Part shown: one piece after another, positions 23,747 through 32,381 of the stretch
Numbering within the stretch: position 1 is the first letter of the stretch
Layout of the letters: every line of letters begins with the position of its first letter
NCBI GenBank assembly: GCA_019912965.1
Contig: JAIOHM010000077.1
Location: 1-36,618, forward strand
Origin: Anaerolineae bacterium
Lineage (GTDB): Bacteria; Chloroflexota; Anaerolineae; Aggregatilineales; Phototrophicaceae
Reading direction: 5' to 3'
Length of the DNA stretch: 36,618 nt
Translations under genes and position numbers: made by a program
The notes under the pieces: model-generated
Database searches by the model: none
The model's input: the letters and a program-made list of their open reading frames with translations, nothing else
Told to the model about the DNA's origin: nothing

Positions 23747-24964
23747 ATGCCCAAATCACGCATCTCGTACAACATTCATGGGCAGAACGTGCCCGATTGG
23801 GATGGCCTGAAACGCCATCTGGTCGCCATCGACCCGGCAGCGGTGCTGGTGATGGACGATCTGGACAAGTGCCGCGAACTCAAACGGCTGCTGCCGGATA
23901 CCATCGTGATCTTCCGCGAACACGGCTCGGAAGGCGATGAGACCGTCCACAAACGCATGTCCCCCGAAGCATGGTTGAAACATCGGGGTGGCATGGCATC
24001 TGGCGGCATCTGGCAGTACACCACCAACGAGCCGGGCTATGACAAGGACATCCTGCAGTGGCATGTGTGGCTGATGGAACAAGCGGTTGTCACCCGCACG
24101 CCGCTGATCGTCGGCAACTTCGCCACCGGCTTGCCCAAGCCGGAAGAGTGGGGACTGGCACGGCGGTTTTTGGAACTGCTGGCTGCCCATCCCGATCTGT
24201 TCATCCTCGGCTTGCACCAGTACGCAGCGGGTGTCGCTACTTCGGGGCTGTACGGCGGCTATCCCGACAACGCGGGGGCTGACCCGGACAAGCCGAACGA
24301 GGTGGGCATAAATCTGATTCCGCCGGAAGCCTGGCCGCCGAGCGTGGAGGGCATCACCACCTTCCACATGGGACGGCAGCGCTTTCTGCTGGACTACTGC
24401 AAGTTAATCGGCATTCGTCCGCCCAGAATGATCATCACCGAGACGGGCTTCGATGACCTCTCCGACGTGGTCGGGTTCATGCGGAAGCTGAAGATCAGCA
24501 GCCAGTACCAGAACGCACGCGGCTGGAAGTCCATCATCCCACAGTGGGAAGCATGGTTCGGCACACGCGGCTGGTCGCCGGAACGGGCTTACTTTGAGCA
24601 GATGAAGTGGGCTGACCGGGTGCTGTTCCAGCCGTATGGGATCGAGGCTGAGTTGGTGTTCTCATGGGGGCACTCATCCCGGATGTGGGATCAGTTTGAT
24701 ATGGCCGAGGCGGCAGAATTCCATGCACTGCTGGAAGCGCACGCCAAGCCCGTGGTTGAGCCGCCAGTCGAGCCACCATCGGTCGAACCGCCACCGCCGA
24801 TCCCCGGCAAACAGGTGTACCCTATCCCCTGTATCTTCCATGTGACTGCCGATGATGAAGAGCGGGCAAAGGCGACGGTGCAGCTGCTCACCTATGCCAT
24901 CCAGTCGATACAACTGACGGCCATCAGCGATCTGAAGCTGGTTTTCCTAAAAGAAGAGGGCTGA
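23747..24964 (+). CDS. Glycoside-hydrolase-like TIM-barrel protein, putative endolysin
   Basis: A 405-residue protein. Residues 1-310 look like a (beta/alpha)8 glycosidase: VLVMDDLD, TIVIFREHGSEGDE, IVGNFATGLPKPEEW, LFILGLHQYA and MIITETGFDD, where Glu in TETG is the likely nucleophile at the end of a late strand. The usual Asn-Glu acid/base pair is not clear. A Pro/Glu/Val linker (about 333-352) leads to a ~50-residue C-terminal domain that may bind the wall or the virion. ATG 23747 has AAGGA 5 nt upstream, better than the GTG at 23726 inside the hairpin region. Position after a holin-like gene and before a strong terminator supports a lysis role. Confidence 0.6.
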   Translation: MPKSRISYNIHGQNVPDWDGLKRHLVAIDPAAVLVMDDLDKCRELKRLLPDTIVIFREHGSEGDETVHKRMSPEAWLKHRGGMASGGIWQYTTNEPGYDKDILQWHVWLMEQAVVTRTPLIVGNFATGLPKPEEWGLARRFLELLAAHPDLFILGLHQYAAGVATSGLYGGYPDNAGADPDKPNEVGINLIPPEAWPPSVEGITTFHMGRQRFLLDYCKLIGIRPPRMIITETGFDDLSDVVGFMRKLKISSQYQNARGWKSIIPQWEAWFGTRGWSPERAYFEQMKWADRVLFQPYGIEAELVFSWGHSSRMWDQFDMAEAAEFHALLEAHAKPVVEPPVEPPSVEPPPPIPGKQVYPIPCIFHVTADDEERAKATVQLLTYAIQSIQLTAISDLKLVFLKEEG

Positions 24965-24992
24965 TCGCGACCTTTTGTATGATGTCTATCTG

Positions 24993-25029
24993 ACTGCCGA
25001 GCGCAGAAGCACTCGGCAGTTTTTGTTTT
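24993..25029 (+). terminator. Strong intrinsic terminator ending the phage/lysis module
   Basis: ACTGCCGAG (24993-25001), a 10-nt loop, CTCGGCAGT (25012-25020) and TTTTTGTTTT. The perfect 9-bp stem and long T-run mark the end of the + strand lysis operon and coincide with a sharp drop in GC content. Confidence 0.9.
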
Positions 25030-25441
25030 CTAGATGCAGAATTTAATCAACCAGCGCACCAAATATCAATCCTGTTACAGCATCAAAGATTTCAGAGCAA
25101 TTTTTTTGCCCGATGCAAAAAAATTAGATAGAATACAGGTTATTATCAATTTGTATGACGCAAAGCAATATTGTGATATGTGAGATGAACTGCGGTTGAA
25201 GTATTTAACTGAGTTCCAGTCTGTACCTATTATTGCAGTACAGTTACCAAAAATAATATCCAAGCAACCAATTCATTGAACTCTGATGGGATTGGCTGGG
25301 CAATACAGAACCTCTGATATGTCCCTAGAGATGGCCAAATGGTTATTACATATTGGTCAACTATCCAATGCGGTTCTGCAATGAACGGCCACGAATGAGC
25401 TTATGTGCCTCAGCTTCTTGCTGCCTATATGGAGGATTTTC
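25030..25441. other. AT-rich non-coding gap upstream of the TIR-WD40 gene
   Basis: No convincing gene is seen in about 410 bp. A 62-codon minus-strand frame exists but lacks coding character. A promoter-like pair TTGCCC (25106-25111), 17 bp, TAGAAT (25129-25134) points toward the TIR gene but would leave a ~300-nt leader. Base composition differs from the phage module on the left, so this is a likely recombination boundary. Confidence 0.5.
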
Positions 25442-28400
25442 ATGTCCGATGTATTTATCTCTTATTCACGCAAAGATCGTGTTTTTGCGCGCCGCTTGTT
25501 CGACGCATTGAATACACAAAATAAAGAAACTTGGGTCGACTGGGAAGATATTCCGTACTCTACCGAATGGTGGCAAGAAATCTGTAGTGGTATTGAAGGG
25601 GCTGATACCTTCATTATTATTGTTACCCCATCTGCTCTCGGTTCAAAAATCTGTAATGATGAACTGACATATGCTTACCAGCTAAACAAGCGAATTGTTC
25701 CGATCATCCGGCGCGAAATTAAAGAGCGAGAATTGGCGGGTACTTGGTTTGAAAAAGATTGGGAATTTCAAGCTCGTGAAAATTGGCAGATATTGAAAAA
25801 GATCAACTGGCTATTTTTTCGGCGAAAAGACAATTGTGAATGTGACTATAACGATAAGAATGAATTGCTCAATCCCGAATGTGATGGAAAAGATTGTGAT
25901 CATGACAATTTTGATCAGGCGTTCACAGCTTTGTTAGATTCTCTTGCCACTGATCTTGAACATGTGCGAACCCATACACGATTGCTTGTGAGGGCGAGCG
26001 AGTGGGACAAGAAAAAACGAGACGCTAGTTTTCTTTTGCGTGGGGCTGACCTGAGAGACGCCGAGAACTGGTTAGCGGAGGCTGGAGGTAAAGAGCAAAA
26101 ACCAGATGAGTTGCATACAGAATATATTTTAGCCAGCCGGACTGCCGAGCGAAAACGTCAGCAGACAAATACACTCGCACTGGCAGTTGGTCTTTTAGTA
26201 GCGATTTCCTTGGCCATTTTTGGCTTGATTCAATCTATGAATGCCAACAGAAATCTAATGCTTGCTGTTGCTGCAGAAGGAACAGCAATTCGGCAACGAG
26301 ATGAAGCAGTAGCCCGTTCGCTGGCATTAGCGGCCTCTGGCGCATCTGAGGCAGGTGATACGCCGCTCGGTAATGCACTAGCTCTCGAGGCCTATAGGTT
26401 GAATCCCGAAGATCCCTTAGTACATGAAGCGCTGTTTGACCAAACTCAATATCCAGAAATTCTCTACAGCCTTGAAACCCCAAATATGATCACTGATACA
26501 TTTTTTAGTCCAGATGGCAGTGTAATGTATGGTATTGAGGTGCCCGGTTTGATCCGAGCATGGGATACAGCTAGTGGTTTACCTGTTAATACTGGCGTGT
26601 GGCGTAACACAAATGCAATTACTTATGCCCAGCAATTCTCGTTATCTCCTGACGCATCACGCTTGCTAATCGGTTACACGAATGGCACTGCCCTCATCCA
26701 TGATACTCAGAATGGGGCAATACTTCAGAAACTTGTTGGGCCTGAGGGGGTAATCTGGGATGTTCAATGGAGTCCTGATTCAAGTCGTGTTCTAACGAGT
26801 ACGACAGGAAATGAAACCATTTTGCCAATAGCAATTGTTTGGGATGTGGCAACTGGAGAGAGAGTAAGCGTTTTTGAGGGGCACTCAGATAGCTTAGTAG
26901 CGGCCCGATTTATGCCAGATGGTAGTCGTGTTATCTCTGTCGGCGGTGAATTCGACAAGCCCAATTCTCAAATCTTTGAATGGGATGCCGCGACCGGCCA
27001 GCGTCTGCGTCAAATCGACCCAGATGCTCAAGTACATACATCTCGTGTCTTATCTATGGATTTGTCAAGTGATGGTAATTTACTGGCTGTTGCATCGAGA
27101 GATGACGCTAAACTCGTTATATGGAACATGGCAAATAATAATGCCGTTCCGCTTTGTCAGTTTGAAGGTCTAACTTTTGACACCCGTGCCATTGAGGTCG
27201 AATTTAGCCCCGATGATGCTTATTTGCTTTCTGGTGATTTAGGGGGAATCGTTCGGCTGTGGAATGTAGTGGATTGCAGAGAAGAGAAAACGCATACCTT
27301 ATCACTGCCGTATCCGATTTATGGCCTAGCCTTCAGCCCAGATGGCACCTCTGTGCTGATCAGCGCGGCCAGCGACAACCCTCAAGATTATTTGGATAGA
27401 AATTCTCCCATCATACAGCGGTGGTTTTGGGATACAGATACGATAGTCAACTATGAATTACCACAGTATCTAAAGGAAAATATTCAAGGATTTGGACTAG
27501 GAGAGGGGGCAGCTTTCACTGATGACAATCAACAAGTATTGATTACGGTTGCCTCGGGTGTTTATGCTTTTGATGCTGTAAGCGGCACCCTGCTTGCGCG
27601 GCGGGCTGGTCTACTGAATGGGGTTACCACTGCTGTTTTTAGCTCAGACGGTGACATGCTTTTGGAGGGGGCAGCCGATGGTGGCCTTGCGCTATGGAAT
27701 ACAGCAACCGGCGAATTATTGCAAACTCAAGCCCAATTAGGAGAAATCAGCGATGTAGCATTCAACCATGATGATACGCTGGCGCTGTCGGCCTCAACCG
27801 ATGGAAGTGTTATTATTTGGGATGTTGAGACGTTCATATCAATTCAGCGTTTCGATGGTCATGGCGGTGAACGAGTCGGTTTTGCACATTTCTTGCCGGA
27901 TGGCAGTGCAGTCCTCTCATCTTCTCAACATCCGTCGGGGGCGCTTAGTAGCCTGATTTTGTGGGATGTTTCCACCGGAAATGAAATACAGCGTCAAGAC
28001 TTTGAGGATGGCAATGAAGTGTATTTCGCTGGGTCATTTCTAGGTGCGGGCTTACATGAAGTAGGCTTAAGCCCAGACGGAACACGTATTGCATATATTT
28101 CAGATGCTGCTGATGCAATCATCCTGCTCGAAACAAGTAGCTTTGAAGAAGTAATGCAATACGAGATATCGAGTACTTTAGATGGGCTTGTTTTCAGTCC
28201 AGCCTCTGATCAGATAGCATTAAGTAGTGGAAATGGGCAATTAGAGTTGATTAATATATTAACAGGTGTCCAGCGGCGGTTGATTGGACACCAGAGCATG
28301 ATTTCTACTATGGCATTTAGCCCAGATGGCGCGAGTCTGCTCGTTTTCTCAGGGGCTAATGTTGAAGATCGATCACCCCTTCAGGGATTATTGTGGGACT

Positions 28401-29575
28401 TAGCATCTGAAGCGAATAGGGTGAAAACGGAAACAGGTTTAGCGATAACTGGGCTTTTCAGTGCCCAGCCTTTTAGCCCTGATGGAAGCCGCTTTTATGT
28501 TTACGATTTTGATGAGCAAGGTCGGATTATAGAATTTGACAGCATAACACTAAAAGAAACACGGCGGTTATTGGTTCTTGAGGAAGCTACGACAGATTGG
28601 ATTGATTTAGTTGTCAGTCCAGATGGCCGCTGGTTGGCTGGTGCACAGGGAACAAGCATCATATTATGGGAACTCACAACGGGCGCATCATACATTTGTG
28701 AGACACGGATTATGGCCCCTGTCGGTGGCAGTATCCCTGCTTATACTTTCAGCCCAGACAGTAGTCGTATTTTATCAAGTTCGCCAAGTGAAGATGGGGG
28801 CATGATCGCTTGGGATCCCGTAAGCTGCGATATCCTACAAACTTACAGTGATCCCGATAACGATAACAGTACCATAGCAGGTCTGTCACCAGAGGCTGTG
28901 CAAAAACTGAGGGAAGTATGGGCACTGGTTTACAGCCCTGATGGTCAGTACATCTATTCGGGTGGTGGCAGAACCACGAACAGCGGTCTATACACTGAAG
29001 CCACTGCATCCAACCAACTCATTCAGTGGGATGCCTCAACTGGCGAAATTATACAGCGTTTCCTAGTTAATAACTCTGGTGGGACGATTGATTTGGCTAT
29101 AACAGCGGATGGTACACGGTTGGCTCAGGGACAAAATCTGACAGGGGCAACCGTGTGGGATACAACGACTTATCAGCCTATCCGTCAATTAGGTGACCCA
29201 AACGGCTATGTTGGAGCAGTGGCGCTTAGCCCAAACGGGAAACAACTGCTGACAGGTTTCGATAACGGTGAAATCATACTGTGGGATATTGATACAGGAA
29301 TAGAGGTAAGCAAATTTACCAATTTCGGTCAAGTTTTTACCGTTAACTTCATTCCAGATGGCAGCTTTGCTCTTTTTTCGACTTTTGACGGTGAAGATTC
29401 AATTGGAGTCTATCGCTGGCTGACAAGCCCTGAAGCAATTGCAGCATGGTTACGGGCCAACCGCTTTATTCGCGACTTCACCTGCATTGAGCGCGACCAG
29501 TATAACATTGAGCCACTGTGTAATGCGGAAGGTATAGTGCCAACACAGGCGATCATAGCTACATCAACGCCCTAA
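25442..29575 (+). CDS. TIR-transmembrane-WD40 repeat protein, probable immune/conflict effector
   Basis: A 1377-residue protein. Residues 2-150 are a TIR domain: VFISYSRKD (box 1), WVDWEDIP, and helix WWQEICSGIEGAD whose Glu46 matches the catalytic Glu of NAD-cleaving TIRs; a Cys/Asp-rich insert lies at about 130-160. A linker often seen between TIR and WD40 follows (HTRLLVRASEW, SFLLRGADLRDAENWL). One membrane segment lies at about 242-264 (LALAVGLLVAISLAIFGLI), and residues about 340-1340 contain many WD40 blades (FSPDGS, LWDxxT). TIR would therefore be cytoplasmic and tethered, with the propellers as sensors if on the same side; topology is unresolved. ATG 25442 has GGAGG 6 nt upstream; the ATG at 25403 has none. 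AT-richer than the phage genes. Confidence 0.82.
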   Translation: MSDVFISYSRKDRVFARRLFDALNTQNKETWVDWEDIPYSTEWWQEICSGIEGADTFIIIVTPSALGSKICNDELTYAYQLNKRIVPIIRREIKERELAGTWFEKDWEFQARENWQILKKINWLFFRRKDNCECDYNDKNELLNPECDGKDCDHDNFDQAFTALLDSLATDLEHVRTHTRLLVRASEWDKKKRDASFLLRGADLRDAENWLAEAGGKEQKPDELHTEYILASRTAERKRQQTNTLALAVGLLVAISLAIFGLIQSMNANRNLMLAVAAEGTAIRQRDEAVARSLALAASGASEAGDTPLGNALALEAYRLNPEDPLVHEALFDQTQYPEILYSLETPNMITDTFFSPDGSVMYGIEVPGLIRAWDTASGLPVNTGVWRNTNAITYAQQFSLSPDASRLLIGYTNGTALIHDTQNGAILQKLVGPEGVIWDVQWSPDSSRVLTSTTGNETILPIAIVWDVATGERVSVFEGHSDSLVAARFMPDGSRVISVGGEFDKPNSQIFEWDAATGQRLRQIDPDAQVHTSRVLSMDLSSDGNLLAVASRDDAKLVIWNMANNNAVPLCQFEGLTFDTRAIEVEFSPDDAYLLSGDLGGIVRLWNVVDCREEKTHTLSLPYPIYGLAFSPDGTSVLISAASDNPQDYLDRNSPIIQRWFWDTDTIVNYELPQYLKENIQGFGLGEGAAFTDDNQQVLITVASGVYAFDAVSGTLLARRAGLLNGVTTAVFSSDGDMLLEGAADGGLALWNTATGELLQTQAQLGEISDVAFNHDDTLALSASTDGSVIIWDVETFISIQRFDGHGGERVGFAHFLPDGSAVLSSSQHPSGALSSLILWDVSTGNEIQRQDFEDGNEVYFAGSFLGAGLHEVGLSPDGTRIAYISDAADAIILLETSSFEEVMQYEISSTLDGLVFSPASDQIALSSGNGQLELINILTGVQRRLIGHQSMISTMAFSPDGASLLVFSGANVEDRSPLQGLLWDLASEANRVKTETGLAITGLFSAQPFSPDGSRFYVYDFDEQGRIIEFDSITLKETRRLLVLEEATTDWIDLVVSPDGRWLAGAQGTSIILWELTTGASYICETRIMAPVGGSIPAYTFSPDSSRILSSSPSEDGGMIAWDPVSCDILQTYSDPDNDNSTIAGLSPEAVQKLREVWALVYSPDGQYIYSGGGRTTNSGLYTEATASNQLIQWDASTGEIIQRFLVNNSGGTIDLAITADGTRLAQGQNLTGATVWDTTTYQPIRQLGDPNGYVGAVALSPNGKQLLTGFDNGEIILWDIDTGIEVSKFTNFGQVFTVNFIPDGSFALFSTFDGEDSIGVYRWLTSPEAIAAWLRANRFIRDFTCIERDQYNIEPLCNAEGIVPTQAIIATSTP

Positions 29576-29605
29576 CCCTAGCAGTAGTTTCCTTTTTAAA
29601 AGGGC

Positions 29606-29644
29606 GGGCGCGGCGGGAACACATCCAGGCCGCGCCCCAGTTTT
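29606..29644 (+). terminator. Intrinsic terminator after the TIR-WD40 gene
   Basis: GGGCGCGGC (29606-29614), a 14-nt loop, GCCGCGCCC (29629-29637), then CAGTTTT. The stem is 9 bp and perfect; the T-run is short and offset by three bases. Confidence 0.7.
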
Positions 29645-29744
29645 GATACATGCCTGCGGTAGTACCCCGGTGCTGCCCATCTGCGACAGACCAGACCCCT
29701 AGCATTAGCCTTCCCCGCAAATGCCAATCTTTAGTTAGGTAGCT

Positions 29745-29750
29745 TATAAT
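29745..29750 (+). promoter_or_regulatory. -10 element for the vWA gene
   Basis: A perfect TATAAT with a poor -35 (TGCCAA at 17 bp). Predicted transcription start is near 29757, about 75 nt before ATG 29832. Confidence 0.45.
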
Positions 29751-29831
29751 ACTATTCAGGTCAGATGGATCACGCTATGCTTGCCGAATCAGCATAAAAC
29801 AGTGCGCTGTAAAACAAGGATTTCACTTCAT

Positions 29832-31274
29832 ATGGTATCCGTTTTGAATCCCTACCTCCTACTGGGCATCTCACCACAAGCATCGAGAGATGAAATTGAG
29901 GAAGCTTATGCCAATCTCGCGCAGCGTTTCACTGTAGAAGATGACCATAAAAAACAAAACCAAGCGCATATTCAACAGATCCAAGCGGCTTATGCGTTGC
30001 TCACGCAAACCGATGGCGGCCCCGGCCAATCTATCGCCCTGCCTGAAATCGGCCTCAGCCTCAATACGACCCTCAGCAAAAATTCTGTTATTTCACTGCC
30101 CGAACCACAAATCGTTTATGTGCTGGTCAATGTATTGACTGAAATTAATCGAGAGGCGTATGAGCCTTCATCAAAACCCATCAATCTCACCCTCGTTATC
30201 GATCAAAGCTATTCCATGTTGGGGACAGGGATAGAACAAGCAAAGCTATTTGGGACGAAGCTGGTAGATGAACTCACTGAAACAGACATCTTTTCACTTA
30301 TCAGTATCAATGAAGAGGCAACCTTATTAACGTCGCCCACTGCCAATATCGTTAAAGGGGAAATGAAAGATCGGATTAGCCGAATAACTGCATTTGGCGC
30401 TACTGAACTTTCATCTGGATTGTCCCTCGCCCTACAACAAAATCGCCTTTTTCAGCACAAAAACTTTAACAACATCGTTGTGCTGGTGACAGATGGTAAC
30501 ACCTTTGAGGATCACGACAGTTGTATTGAACTCGGAAAACAAGCGTTTGAAAACACGGTCACATTGGTGATTGTAACCGCAGGCACAGAGGCCAACTACA
30601 CGTTTTTGAAGAAACTCAACCCGTATCGTCAAGACATGGTTCTATCGCTGGATAACTTTGAAGCAGTGTGGGATAAAATGCAGCGTTTTATTCGTGAACC
30701 CTCGCCTTTTATTCGCAACCTAATGATGTGGGTGGCACTGGACAAGGGGTACGAGCTAGAGTCCGTATTTCAACTTGAGCCTATTGGACGTGATATCGAT
30801 TTTCAATCCGAACATATTCATATAGGCGCTTCAAACTCTGGACTGATTAGGATTCTGCTCCAGCTTCGTATTCCCCCCGCTTTAACAATCGGCACACACA
30901 AAGCCGTCCGGATTTATGTATCAGGTGAAATCGATATTGGGGAGGTTGTCGCTGCCGAGGGATTAGCTGAGATTGAATTAGCGGCTAAACAAGAGAAGGA
31001 TATCGCAGAACCTCCGAGTATTATTCTTGATGCACTCAGTAAGCTTACCCTCTATCGGTTACAACAAAAAGCGCAAGATGCATTACAACCGAGCACAGGC
31101 AACCTCGAAGCCAACACATTTCGTGACAGCGCAGAAAGCTACTTAGGGTTATTGGAACATTTTCGTCAGATTGGCGAGACTGAGTTGGCAGAGTCACTAA
31201 AGCCAGCTAGTCCCCCCAAATCTGTTGTGTACTATCAAACAAGGCTGCTCGTTGCCTCTAGCGATGACGAATAG
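29832..31274 (+). CDS. Degenerate J-like domain plus von Willebrand A domain protein
   Basis: A 480-residue protein. Residues 5-57 follow the DnaJ helix pattern (NPYLLLGISPQASRDEIEEA, then IQQIQAAYALL), but the HPD tripeptide is missing (QRFTVEDD instead), so Hsp70 stimulation is unlikely. Residues about 95-300 form a vWA domain with an intact metal site: DQSYS (124-128), Thr191 (GATELSSGL) and VTDGNT (Asp221). The rest is a beta-rich C-terminal domain and a helical tail. ATG 29832 has AAGGA 11 nt upstream; the start at 29781 lacks one. Convergent with the kinase gene (9 bp apart). vWA proteins frequently pair with STAND NTPases and kinases in bacterial conflict systems, so membership of the neighbouring system is plausible. 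Confidence 0.75.
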   Translation: MVSVLNPYLLLGISPQASRDEIEEAYANLAQRFTVEDDHKKQNQAHIQQIQAAYALLTQTDGGPGQSIALPEIGLSLNTTLSKNSVISLPEPQIVYVLVNVLTEINREAYEPSSKPINLTLVIDQSYSMLGTGIEQAKLFGTKLVDELTETDIFSLISINEEATLLTSPTANIVKGEMKDRISRITAFGATELSSGLSLALQQNRLFQHKNFNNIVVLVTDGNTFEDHDSCIELGKQAFENTVTLVIVTAGTEANYTFLKKLNPYRQDMVLSLDNFEAVWDKMQRFIREPSPFIRNLMMWVALDKGYELESVFQLEPIGRDIDFQSEHIHIGASNSGLIRILLQLRIPPALTIGTHKAVRIYVSGEIDIGEVVAAEGLAEIELAAKQEKDIAEPPSIILDALSKLTLYRLQQKAQDALQPSTGNLEANTFRDSAESYLGLLEHFRQIGETELAESLKPASPPKSVVYYQTRLLVASSDDE

Positions 31275-31283
31275 TTTAACCTG

Positions 31284-32375
31284 CTACAAGCAACGTAAAA
31301 GCTCGGCCTTCATTCGTTGGATATCCTCGAAGCGCTTTCCGATTTCAAACTCAAGCGCTTTCATAATCACTGACTCAAAAGTTTGGGATAAACCCGGATT
31401 GAGCTGCCGAGGGGGGCGTTCATTGAAGGAAAAAGGAGGCTCGATGCGCGGGTCTTTTCGGGTAGCTAAATGATGAAGGGTTGCGCCAAGCGAGTAGATA
31501 TCACTTCGTAATTCAGGAAGCCCCTTATATTGCTCAGGCGGCGAATAACCTTCAGTTCCAACCACTGGATATTTTTTCTTCGGCTGATAAATCTGAGCAA
31601 TGTTGAAGTCTACCATAACGATTTGATTTTGTGGTGACACAATAAGGTTGGCTGGCTTGATGTCGAGTACCATCACCGGAGGGACATGGTTATGAAGAAG
31701 ATCCAATGTATCGCAAATTTGCAGTGCCCATTTGACCAACTCTTTTTCCGTGAACCTTTTGACCTTCTGCATGAGCAATTCGAGATCTTGCCCCTCAATG
31801 TATTCTCGGTAGTAGAGGACTTGATCCCCGGATTCTTGATAACCGAGAAATTTGGTTATTCCCGGATGGTCAATTGTTTTTAATACGTTAAACACAGCCT
31901 GAGACAGTTTTGAGCGATCCCCTTTAATTACGATGTCTGTGTTTGTGTTTGGGTCATATGCCCTAATCGCGTAACTTTCCCCTGACTGCAATGTCTCTCG
32001 ATATTCATAATCGCCAATTTTTAAATTGGAACGAACCCCATAAGCGTTGAGAATCTGTACCGCTGCATTTCGCTGTTTAAAATCGAGAGCCGCATTTTCA
32101 ACCTGCTGGTGCAGCATCCTAAGACCCGACTCAGTGTCGATGGCAGGTTCTTTATCAAGGATTTGGACAAGTATTTGAAGTATTTCGCTTTTTTGATACT
32201 TTTCGAGAATCGGCCCGATTTCCCGGCGCAATTCGGGATCAATCCCTATCAATTTATCAGATAGCCCCCGTATTGGCGCTTTTTGAGAAAGTTGATGAAG
32301 CGCGTCGAGTGCTGCTGCTGCTACAGGATCGCGCGGCTGATGAGCAATCCCAAAGAACTCAGTGGTTTCTGGCAC
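31284..32375 (-). CDS. Serine/threonine protein kinase with atypical catalytic motifs
   Basis: A 363-residue protein. Residues 1-115 are a helical N-terminal region of unknown family, possibly an adaptor. Residues 118-360 are a eukaryotic-like kinase: a weak Gly-loop (LQSGESYAIRA), Lys151 (IVIKGD), VLDIKPAN (236-243, Asp238; His-Arg of HRD replaced by Val-Leu), VDFNIA (Asp256; DFG becomes DFN), and VGTEGYSPPEQ as activation segment and APE equivalent. Catalytic Lys and both Asp residues are present, so activity is possible. The GTG start lies 6 bp after the stop of the STAND gene with AAAGG upstream, so it is translationally coupled. The likely role is signalling downstream of, or regulation by, the STAND protein. 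Confidence 0.82.
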   Translation of the reverse strand: MPETTEFFGIAHQPRDPVAAAALDALHQLSQKAPIRGLSDKLIGIDPELRREIGPILEKYQKSEILQILVQILDKEPAIDTESGLRMLHQQVENAALDFKQRNAAVQILNAYGVRSNLKIGDYEYRETLQSGESYAIRAYDPNTNTDIVIKGDRSKLSQAVFNVLKTIDHPGITKFLGYQESGDQVLYYREYIEGQDLELLMQKVKRFTEKELVKWALQICDTLDLLHNHVPPVMVLDIKPANLIVSPQNQIVMVDFNIAQIYQPKKKYPVVGTEGYSPPEQYKGLPELRSDIYSLGATLHHLATRKDPRIEPPFSFNERPPRQLNPGLSQTFESVIMKALEFEIGKRFEDIQRMKAELLRCL

Positions 32376-32381
32376 GTATGC

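Noticed and set aside
4254..25029. Intact, complete prophage
   Set aside because: No terminase, integrase, repressor, replication genes or attachment-site repeats could be seen, and a CRISPR cassette splits the module.
25075..25263. 62-codon minus-strand frame in the AT-rich gap
   Set aside because: No Shine-Dalgarno, no coding-like composition, no recognisable feature.
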